From Blasia pusilla (lineage: Eukaryota > Marchantiophyta > Marchantiopsida > Blasiales): a stretch of DNA of 64,000 nt. The stretch spans positions 35,402,001 to 35,466,000 of the forward strand of contig CM114274.1 in assembly GCA_050084515.1 (NCBI GenBank), read 5' to 3'. Positions 48,812 through 58,820 of the stretch are shown piece after piece; positions within the stretch are counted from its first letter, which is position 1; every line of letters starts with the position of its first letter. A model generated the notes under the pieces. It had not been told where the DNA came from and did not search any database. It saw only the letters and a program-made list of their open reading frames with translations. The translations under genes and the position numbers were made by a program.

Positions 48812-50456
48812 CTCAAAATCGCTTTTGTAAAGGTGCACACACACTTTCAACAAACCTTTTATGAAAGAATAAGGTAGCCTCCAAGTTCCTTCCGGTCCTA
48901 TCCTGAGACATGGAAATGCTATGAAATTTTTTTCCCCTCATCTCAGATTGTAAACTATGAAGATAACCACTACGTGGCCCAAAATCGGGAAGTAAATGAT
49001 AACCTGTATCTTCAAAGAAGGTGGAGGCATTAAAGTCATGAGTTTCCATGACAAAATTGATGGTAATCCTAACTATCTCCGAATTGACAATGCTCCCAAT
49101 AGTGCTAACATCCACAAACTTGTATTGAAATATCTTACTCAGATTTGCAAGCATGGAAAGAATGCAAGCCAAAAAATAAAATTGATAGATCATTTGGAAT
49201 GATCTCAACCTATTAAATAAATTTGCAGCATTCCCATGGTTCTCTGAAGGGGAAATATCTCTAAAGTATGTCAATATTGATTCTAGAGAATCACACAATG
49301 TGGTCACAGCCTGCCAACGGTATAACCATCTAATCTTGTATGTGGTATCTCTTCATGACTAGCTAGGAGGCATTGAATTTTTCTTGCAAAGAGGCTAGAA
49401 TTGTTTTCCTCTTGGAAAACCTTCTAAAGTAGCAAACTACTGCATTGAGAATTGAATCGACTTTAGAGGATATTGACTTGCAATCAGGAGCTTTCGCAGC
49501 GGACAAAGCGGCCAAATTTGTTCTATGGGCTACACAATGAACTGAAAGAATGTAGGGATTTACTTTCTGCTTCATTTGGGATGCCACCCGTGTGTGGCTA
49601 CCTACCATTGTAGAAGCACCATCTGAACCAAAGGCTACCATTTTGGAGAATTCTAACCCTCCATCTTTGATTAGTTGCAACAAACTTTTAGTAATAGTAT
49701 TAGAACATTTTGATTTGCAATGAAGTAGTCCTAGAAAACAACATTATGCCTGGCCCTCTTCAATGAAGGTGGCAAACACAACCAAATGCACTGTTACAGC
49801 TATGTCAGTTGACTCATCAATCATACTGCCAAAGAAAGGAGAGACTTGAACTCCCGCAAGAGTTTTTCTAAACACAACTTGGCTAATGAAATAAGACATC
49901 TCACTACAACTCTTTTCATCTTGGTATAGGTCTTTGGTAATAGGGGCATTGACAGAAAGCATTAACTTACAAAGGCTAGGAAATTTCAGAAATGGCATAG
50001 CCTCCTTTGCAAGGAAGTATGCGCACGTACAAAATATCAACAGAGCGACTTCACAAGTATGGTTTGTGGTGGCAATGGCCTAGGCCATTGACTTCTTACC
50101 CCCATGTGCAGCCCATGCAAGCTTCAGGTGCTCATTGGACTTGGCGTGATCAGTGAAGGCTGAAACCTTGCAATTTATTGCTCCATCTCTGGCAAAGACA
50201 CTCTTCCCTTTCCCCTTCTTACAAACTTTACAAAAGATTCTACCAAGGGCTGAATCAAACTCAATCCAATCATACATCGAGTACCATACATCCTTCCATG
50301 CGAATATTTAACTTATTCAGGTATACCCGCACTGCTTCCTGATGGAGGCGTATCATCTCTATACTCGGATAAGCGAGACAATGCAATAATGTGAGGCTCG
50401 TCGTTGATTTGTTCCTTACCTAGGAACGAAGTCATTGTCTTCTGTCTTTTGGCCAT
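48812..50456 (-). pseudogene. hAT-type transposase remnant (TTF/BED-like finger plus DUF4371-like)
   Basis: Minus-strand order: MAKRQKTMTSFLGKEQ start (ATG at 50456), then a TTF-type finger at about 50080-50277 (FCKVCKKGKGKSVFA, ATDH-like AFTDHAKSNEH), a TAG at 50080, FISQVVFRKTLAGVQVSPFFGSMIDESTDIAVT with VFATF (about 49744-49990), then MVAFGSDGASTMVGSHTRVA and SVHCVAHRTNLAALSAAK (about 49390-49640), and a frame-shifted tail to about 48812. This is the layout of DUF4371/hAT domesticated or mobile transposases. Premature stops show it is dead. Terminal inverted repeats were not found. Confidence 0.82.
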
Positions 50457-50631
50457 GTGCACTAGTGGGCAACTATCTAGACCACAACTTGAAAGCACAG
50501 AAGAAGGGCTATCCCTAAAGAATAAGTGATAAGGGACGAGCTGCAATGAGCTCCAAGATTCCAAAGTAAAGCGGGAGTAAAGCAAATAGCAAGCTTATCA
50601 AAAGCCCACAGGCTACGGCTAGGAGAAGGAT

Positions 50632-50725
50632 ATTCTGGCCCAAATCAACATAAACCCTTGCCCAAATCGAGAGAAACCCTTGCCCTAATAAAAAAAAACC
50701 CTTGCCCAAATCCAGGGAAACAGAT
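50632..50725. repeat. Short tandem AACCCTTGCCCAAATC repeat
   Basis: Repeats of CCCTTGCCC(A/T)AAT separated by about 35 bp. Confidence 0.7.
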
Positions 50726-51299
50726 GCGGCTGTAAGACACGCGTGAAAAAGGCCCCGAATTATAAAAGGGCCTATGACAAATGGGTAAATCGTATCCCAA
50801 TCGCAACAATAAGTCAAATAGGCTCTAAGAAGGGGGTGGAATTGCACGATGGAAGAAAAGGTGAAGTTGCGGTTGTATCTAAACATTTTAAACACTTCTC
50901 AACATTGGAAAGCCCACCCATACCCAAGTCGAATTAGAGAGACCAGAGAAGCTGCAACTGCTGCACGGCTTGGAAACTCCCGCAAATGTATGCCCTGTGC
51001 AGGGCAACAAGGCCACTCCGACACGAAATTGCGAAGGATACAAAAAAGACACCATGCGAGAATAGTAAGTCCGGGAACAACAAGACGCTGAGGCCCCAAG
51101 ACCAAGTCGCACAGCAAATCCGACTCGAAAGGCCGCACAACAAACCCAACTCTCGAGCTGAAATAGAGACAAATCGGCCAGCAGAGTTGGCAAAATGTAG
51201 AGATAAAATGCAAGGCAGCAGGACCTTTCCGAGAGTCATGAATAGGCAATAGTCACAAAATTGCGACAGAGCCACATTGAGATGCCAAAAAACCAGCAC

Positions 51300-51560
51300 A
51301 AACGCGACCCAACCAAGCAGCAACGCTGTAAAGCGAGTTATAGGACCCAGCAACAATGCTATAGAAACGTGACCAAGTCACCGAGCCAAGCAGAAACGCG
51401 ACCCAAGCTCCCAGCAACAACGCAACCAAGTCACCCAGCCAAGCAGAAAGGCGACCCAGCAGCAAATCGGTCCAGGCTTCCAACAACAACCCAACCCTAC
51501 GGAAACGCTACCGAGTCACCCAGCCAAGCAAAAACGTGGCCCATCAACAAATCGGCCTAG
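51300..51560. repeat. Degenerate tandem repeat, C/A-rich
   Basis: Three to four diverged copies of AAGTCACCCAGCCAAGCAGAAA-like DNA followed by GACCCA and CAACAAC words. Confidence 0.65.
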
Positions 51561-52624
51561 GTTCCAGTAGTAGCAAGACGGAGTTACGGAGCGCAGCCTC
51601 AGAGGCTGCAGAAGCAGAACTTTGGAAGAGGAGAATGAGGCTCCCAGGGGCCCGCAATGGGGTCTCCACCACCTTGCGAGTCCTTGGGAGATATGGGACT
51701 CCTACTTCCAGCCGTCTCATTCAGATCGGACGGTTCAAATTAATCCGTCTTTAATGGGCCTTAGGGCACACATTTGAGGGGACGGTCTGGATCCAACCCC
51801 CTCCCCCTTAGCGAATCGTGGCCACTCGCAAATTTCCGGCACCCAAACGGCAAATAACCATCTGCTGGGAAAAGCACTCTAGCCAGATAGCGGTTTCCCT
51901 ACTTGGATGGCGCCACATTCCAGAAAATTCATGCCGGGAATAGTCAAATTCCCATAAGTTTCCGGTATCTACTCGATTTCACCCGAAACCGCTGGCAGTG
52001 GTCGTTTGCTGTCGTCGGCAATTTCTGAAAACTGCCGGCCGAGGTTACTCATAACCCCGGATCTCTCCGAACATCAATGCGGAACACGGGATAGTTCATC
52101 ACGTGGCACGGAATTTTTTCCATTGACTTCGGGATGGGGCGCACTTTCCGAAGGCTCCTGTCATGGACTGCTGTTATTTGGCACGTCCTAGTTGTGGACA
52201 CCAAAGGTCACTCCAGAGTCCTGCGCAATTCCAGAAATGGCGAACGAGGAATACTGCTAGTGACAGATGAGTCAAGGGAGGAGAGCAAGAGCAAGCTTTG
52301 TGGGAGCGGCTCTCCCAGGAAGCTGATGTGCTGCGAAGCTAATGGGCAGATGCACGTGGTGGAGGAGAAGATGTAGTGACCAGCCAGGAGTGGAATGCCG
52401 AAAGTTGCGAGAGGCAGTGGTGGAGGAGAAGTGGGATGCAGCGGCATCACTGAAGAGAGTGGAGCTGTGAGGAAGGTGTGGGCATGCATGCAGCCCCGAG
52501 CATACGTCGTCAACGGTGCCACTGTAGCCTACTCAGTCCATGAGCACCACAGTGCATCGCATCATCACAGACTAGAGAGACGGGAGACGGGAGGGGTCGG
52601 CGGAGCTCTACGGGATGGCGGCGG

Positions 52625-53044
52625 GGATGGTGAAGGATGGGAAGGATTGTGATGGTGGGATGGAGGATGGAGGGGGATCGTGTGTTATATCAAAACGGAG
52701 ATATCGAAGGATGTTGAAGGATGGGAAGGATTGTGATGGTGGGATGGAGGATGGAGGGGGATCGTGTGTTATATGAAAACGGAGATATCGAATGATGGTG
52801 AAGGATGGGAAGGATTGTGATGGTGGGATGGAGGATGGAGGAGGGTCGTGTGTTATATCAAAGCGGAGATATCGAAGGATGGTGAAGGATGGGAAGGATT
52901 GTGATGGTGGGATGGAGGATGGAGGGGGATCGTGTGTTATATCAAAACGGAGATATCGAAGGATGGTGAAGGATGGGAAGGATTGTGATGGTGGGATGGA
53001 GGATGGAGGGGGATTTTGTGTTATATCAAAACGGAGATATTGAC
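52625..53044. repeat. 84-bp minisatellite, five copies
   Basis: Copies start at 52625, 52709, 52793, 52877 and 52961 with only a few substitutions between them. The unit is GGATGGTGAAGGATGGGAAG ... AAAACGGAGATATCGAA. Eighty-four is a multiple of three, so an open frame (52792-53043) reads through the last three copies as a 28-residue repeat (MVKDGKDCDGGMEDGGG...). I see no gene context, so translation is not claimed. Confidence 0.95.
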
Positions 53045-53580
53045 TTCCTCTACGTTTTGATCTGTAACGTCAATCTTATAGTGAAGTATTTTTCATTTTA
53101 TTTTGGCTTGTAGATTTTTGTTTCTTTAGGGTTTCTCATGTAGGTATTAGGGTCCTCTTTGTTGTCTTGTTTTGTTGTCATGCCTTGAATGTTTCCAAGA
53201 CAACTCATGTTGTTATTCCACACCACCCCTTTTTTCTCTATGTCCTTATCCTGTAGCCACACATGTTTCTCGTTCACGTTTGACCCATGTTTTTCTCCCT
53301 TATCCCACTCTATTCCCATCTATTTTTCCCATCTATTCTCTTTCCATATCATTAGTACCTCCATACTATCTCTACATTGTTTTGGGAAGGGGTTGGGCCA
53401 TAGGTCCTAGGTGAAGATGGTAGATGAGAGTTCATATTAGGGAGAGCATTTCCGTGGACGGGAAGAGAGTCGATTACCATTAGGGCTAGTTCGAATGGGG
53501 GTTGTGGAGCGGATTTTGGTGGGGTTTGTCTTTCGAGTTTGACGGAGGGGGTCATGTTCTCTTCTTGGTGAGAGGTGTCC
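53045..53580. other. Spacer before the LINE
   Basis: T/C-rich sequence without recognised coding. It may include the LINE 5'UTR. Confidence 0.4.
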
Positions 53581-56500
53581 ATGCCTCGACCCGCATCAGC
53601 CCCTCGCGTAGGGGCACGTGGGTTGTCTAGCTGTGATACAAAATGCCCTTGTTGTTCCGAATTCTTCAGGAATTCGGAACCATTTAGCGGCTAAACATCC
53701 TGACTTTGATAGATTCGGATGGGTGGTTCCTCCAATCGATCGTGGATGCTCACCGGTGCTTCATGCATCATCGCCCCCTCCTGAGGCGGGGAGTGGTTGA
53801 GGTCCCACCTTGGCAGCATCACAGGTCTCTTTGAGACCCGTTTTCCTTGCCCGAGGTTGTTTCATAGGATCCCCCATGCTATTCGGGATGAGCTTTGCCA
53901 GTCTTTCCTCCTTCCCTTATCTAGGATCGCGCTTGATCCTATGGATGAGCTCTCATGGTATCTACTACTTCTCCTTCCATGATGGTGTCTTCGCTATACC
54001 CGAGGAGGGAAGGTTGGCCATAGAGAGGTTGTGGCCCGATTGCGGCGCTTCCGAGGAGGTGATTGGGAGTCTTTGCAGAGCAATTTTGCGGCATATGCCA
54101 GAGGTAGCACTCCATGTGGTTTCCCAGCGGACGATCTTGTAGCTGCCAGATTGCGACAATATAGGAGACTTGGGCAAGCCGGGGAGTGCTCGCTAGCGGC
54201 TTGTGCGCTTCGCCCTATGGATATGGCTCCTCCTTCCGCTGTTACCATCGACGCCCTCCGGAGGCTACACCCTCGTCTAGTGGTTGACATCCCAGCATTT
54301 GTACGTGACTTCCATCCTGACACAACCTTATGCCTAGACCCGTCCCTCTTTGCACGGGCACTCGGGCGTTCCCCTAGGATAGCAGCTAGAGGGTTGTCCG
54401 GTATGATGTACGAACACCTTCGTGATTGCTTTCCCCCCGAGGACTCTGCTAGCGGCTTTTCCGAGTTGCTTCAGGTTGCCTCTCACCTAGCTCAAGGGAG
54501 AATGCCAACAGCAGTAGCCCAGGTATTGGGGGTGGGGCGACTTTTGGCATTATCGAAGGACGGTGGAGGGATCCGTCCGATTGCCATAGGGGAGGTGCTC
54601 TTGCGGTTGGTGAGTCGCACTATCGCTTTGCAGTTCCGTGAGGCTTTCCAGTCACATCTGCGTCCGCACCAGTTCAGAGTTGCCACACCACCCGGTTGTG
54701 AGGCTGTAGCCTTAGGTTTGAGGGCTTTTTTAGATATACATCCCGAGTGGGTGGTTCTCCAAGTTGATGTGGAGAACGCCTTTAACTCAGTGTCTCGGGC
54801 TGCTATCTCCACGGAGCTGAGAGACGTAGGGGGTCCCATAGCGAGTCTGATTTCCTTCGTGCATGCTTTTTATGGGGCCCCCTCGGCTCTCTATTTTCAC
54901 CACTGTAGGTTCGAGGAGGAGGTCACGGTCTTGGAGTCTGCTATCGGGACGCGTTAGGGTGATCCCTTGGGTGGTGCATTGTTTGCTTTGGCTCATTATC
55001 GAGCGGTTCTTTCTATGGTGGAGGCTTTCCCGGGTTGCATTTTCCCTTGGTTGGCACATGATACTCATATTTTTGGCCCTGGAGACTTGGTTGTTCCTGC
55101 ATTTCAGCACTTTTCAGCACACTTGGCACATGTCGGCTTCACGATGAAGGTGGGAAAGTGCAAGGCTTGGTCTTCATTAGGCTTGTCAGCGAATATTCAT
55201 TTACTCGACGGTTTTTTGACACCTGCTGGAGGGCTTCGCGTCTTGGGAGTCCCACTCGGGAGCCTGGACTTTGTATCGAGTTTTGTGGCGGCGGCTCTTA
55301 CCGAGGATCTCCTTCATGTCGACAATCTCACGAGGATAGGTGACCCTCAAGTAGCTTATGGAATCCTCTCATCATGTTTTGTCCATAGACCTGGTTATCT
55401 ATCTGTGTAGAACCATGTGGGCGACTAGCCATATTTCTTCCTTGTATAGATTCTTTGATAGAAAGATTATGCAGGCATTTGGGGATCTTCTAGGACCTGG
55501 CTCATTAGAGTGCCCCGCGGGGGAGTTGGCTCGTAGACATGCTTCTTGGCCGATTGCCTTTGGTGGAGTAGGTCTCATAGCGAATGAGTTAGTAGCGTCT
55601 TCAACCTTTTTAGGGAGTTGGGCCACTGTAGCACCCCTCCTTTGCTCCCAAATTTTGGTTAGGGATAGACCGTTTCTTTTACAGTACGTTTTCCTGGTTG
55701 AGGATGGTCTTTTCCCACTTCAGTCTTCACTCACAGCTTGTAGAGATTCCCTTCTTGTTGAGGCTAGAGCAGTTCTTCCTGCTTTCTCTTCCCTAGTTAC
55801 CTCCGGACAGTCTGGGCTCCAGTCTTCTTTGATGGAAGTCCACTTTGATGCATTGTTTAGAGCTACTATGTCGGACGGGAATATCCCCATGGAATATTCG
55901 CTCTTGCTCCGGAAAGGGGGCAGACTCATGGGTGGGGGCTCGTCCCTTCATCTCGGCTTTCCGCATCGCACCACTTACCTACACTACAGCGATGAGGTTC
56001 CGACTGGGCCTGCCCCAACCAACGGTGGTTCGTTCGACACATTGCGAGTGTCGTCGGAATCTGGATCCACTTGGTGTGCATTTGGCACGGTGTCCAGTTG
56101 GGGGTGAGAGGATAGCCACTCACGATGCATTGCGGGATATTATGTTCTCTCTTGTTCGGGAGAGTGGATTCCATGTACAAAGAGAGAGGCACTACTCCAT
56201 GCGGGATTCCCTTATCCGTGTTGATCTCTACATGACGAGGGAGTCTGAGGTGGTGGTAGCGGATGTTGTAGTGACGGATCCTACGCGGGAGGCGGTGTGA
56301 ACCCAAGTGGTAGCACAAGGGAAATTGCTACAAGGAGCGGCGGCGGTCAAGAAGACCCACATTTATAGTCAACTTCATGACGGACATCGATTTATCCCCC
56401 TAGCCATTGAGATGTACGAGGCGATGGGGGAGAGGTTTGACTCGTTCTTTACGGATTGCGCCCATCATCTCCAGTCGAGAAATGGGTTGTCCTCAGCCAC

Positions 56501-56700
56501 TGCGATATTTTATTGTAGGCAACAGGTCTCCATAGCTTTGCAGCGCGCCCAGGCAAAGGGGTTTCTGCGGCAAGCTCAGGCGGTTAGAGACACCAATGCT
56601 AGAGGCCCACTTAGTAGTAGTCATAGTTCTCTAAGTGTTGCTGATATTGTCTCTACTGTTGGTGATTTTGGTCGTGGGAGAGAAGGCCCGTTCCTTCTCC
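53581..56700 (+). pseudogene. Non-LTR retrotransposon: zinc finger, reverse transcriptase, probable restriction-like endonuclease
   Basis: The N-terminus carries a finger remnant (SGIRNHLAAKHPDF, about 53660). Reverse transcriptase runs in the frame of 54031-55410: GGGIRPIAIGEVLLRLVSR, VVLQVDVENAFNSVSRAAI (motif A), TR-stop-GDPLGGALFALAH (motif B, TAG at 54955), WLAHDTHIFGP (motif C, ADD changed to AHD), GFTMKVGKCKAW and LRVLGVPLGS. After a frame change near 55405 comes a connector, then at about 55980-56300 a CxxC-type finger (CECRRNLDPLGVHLARCP) and RVDLYMTRESEVVVADVVVTDPT, which looks like a PD-(D/E)xK nuclease core. TGA at 56298 interrupts the tail. This architecture resembles restriction-endonuclease-type LINEs rather than the L1/RTE groups usual in plants. 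Confidence 0.83.
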
Positions 56701-58820
56701 ACGGGCGTTCCGGCCTCGTGAGGTCTATTTTTTGGCTCTATGTGGCCCCTCATTTGTTTCGTGATGGGTCCCATCCTTTTCCTACATATATATTTTATTT
56801 TCTCATCGAAATGGCGAGCGGAAACGAGGGATGGCGGAGGCGGTCGTTGGTCGATCCAAGTTCCAACCTGCCCGTATGAAACCACGTGGCAGTTGACTGG
56901 TCCAACCGTTGAAGTCCCCCTGAGGTTGCTTCTGATTCTCATCCTTCCCAAATATTGCAACAGGCAGGTCCTTCTTGTCTCGGTCTCGTCAAAGCGATAT
57001 CATTGATTGACTCCATAATGCTACCAGGCAACTCTGGTTGACATCCGTGAAAGGCTTACCACAATTTTTGATCTTGTGAGACACTTTCATAAAACGTAGT
57101 GCAACTGTGTGTGCCTCCCGTTTCTTTTAGCAAGGAAGCACTATCGTCGATCTCGGAGCGAGAGCAGGATCCATGCTGACTTGGTTGACTCGATGATCCG
57201 GCCACGACTGAAGTTGTAACTCTTGACCAACAACTAAGCGACTGGTTGCATTTTTTCATGTCTGGTGTTTAGGCTCCAAGAGGCATTATGTTATTTTTAG
57301 CTCGAATGACTCGTTTAATCGTTCTGCTGCTGTTGCTGCATGCGACTTATGTGTTGTCGGTTTAAAGCTCGGAAAATCAATTGAAACCAAGTCTCTACAC
57401 TGAAAGCCTAAGGCACACAAATGCAAGTGTCCCATACACGAGGAACTCAACTCATTTCTCTATCATGTGTACGTCACTGGTAGCAAAATGGTGATGGAGT
57501 CTGGCGTAGGGAAGGCCTCAGCTTCCACGCAAAGAGTTGTTTCTCCATGATTACTTTCGTGGAAGTCCATTATGGCTCCTCGATCTCTCTATTCTTCTCA
57601 CAAAATCTCAGTTATATTCTTGGTTGCTGGGATTCATCATGGGCTATTGGGTGAGCTGATTATGTGACGCCTTCTTCTGGTGCACTCGTGTCGGGGAATG
57701 TCGGCGGCTGGAGCGATAACATCTTCAATTCTGCTGATTTTGCAGAATTCAGTGAGCACTGAGAGCCCGTAAATATTTCCAATCTGTTCTTTCAAGTAAG
57801 ATTCATCGCACTCTCGACCTGTCAGAGTAACCCTTGCACCGCAAAACCTTGAGATGTAGACCTTGAAACAGGAATTTTGTGACTGAACTTCGTTGCGGCT
57901 TTTGTGGCAGGAATCATCCGCGCTCTGCATTTCTCCTCGCTCAACTCTGCTTGGCCATGGATGAAGTGGTTAGCCCTCCCAAACCCTCTTAATGTAGAAT
58001 GCATGTTTGCGTAAATCTTTAAACTCATTTCTCTACACGTTGTTGCAAATTCAGCCTCATTTGCAAGGAATCGTGTGTCCGACGAGACCATGATTAGTTG
58101 CGTTTTGAGAAATGATGTTGAAACCGTGGGTCTGGATGAAGGGTTCTCGAGTTTCGCAGTGAAAGAATCCCGTCCAGTTCCCACTTTACTTTCTATCACG
58201 ACTAATGGATCATTGTGCTTTCTTCGGAGAGGTTTTGCTCTCCCATCGCACGCGCTTTCATTTCAATCGCATTGCCTTGTCATTAGCACTATCGACGCCA
58301 GGAATTCTGTGCTTTCTGACTTCCTTGCCTGCCCTAGCACAATTACTAACTCGTAACTAATCTGGAAATGCGATGTTCAGACTCTGAGTCCTGCGATTCA
58401 TCAAGTTGCTGGCCATGGATGCAGCGGTGAGTGTTGAAATTGTGTTCCGTAGATTAAATGATCCCTGGCTAGAGGTCCTACCGTATTTTCAGAAGCTCGC
58501 TAGCAAATCGAAGTTCGTAATTGGATTTGAATCTAATGTAAAAGGATTAGCAAGGTTTAGCAATCTTTGCTATCAGCAATTGTCACTGTTCAAGCGTTTG
58601 GGTCGGAAAAGGCCTTGTCTGTTACGGCAGATCCCTATCTGAAGCGACCTTGCTTGTCAGTTATAGTCAAATTTTGTCCCGCACTTGATGGACCCTTCTT
58701 CAGTTTGTAATCTCTGGCGAAGCACATTTCACAGTCTTTAGTGCCCATGACTTTAGTTTTGGTTCGATTTTCACTGCTCAACTCAGGCATGTCCCATTTG
58801 AGTTTCCTTCTGCAATCCAG
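56701..58820. other. Spacer and IPK2 upstream region
   Basis: No domain recognised. It likely holds the IPK2 5'UTR and promoter. A short MLAMDAA frame at 58406-58432 stops at a good donor (GCG|GTGAGT) and could be a small first coding exon, if an acceptor at 58834 (AAAAAG|TTG) is used. Confidence 0.4.

Larger units (their letters stand above)
50457..52624. other. Spacer with degenerate short repeats
   Basis: 50632-50730 repeats AACCCTTGCCCAAATC three or more times. 51290-51560 repeats a degenerate AGTCACCCAGCCAAGCARAAACGYG unit. No gene recognised; long frames here are compositional. Confidence 0.5.

Noticed and set aside
52625-53044. Regular direct repeats resembling a CRISPR array
   Set aside because: The 84-bp units abut with no variable spacers; it is a minisatellite in a plant genome.
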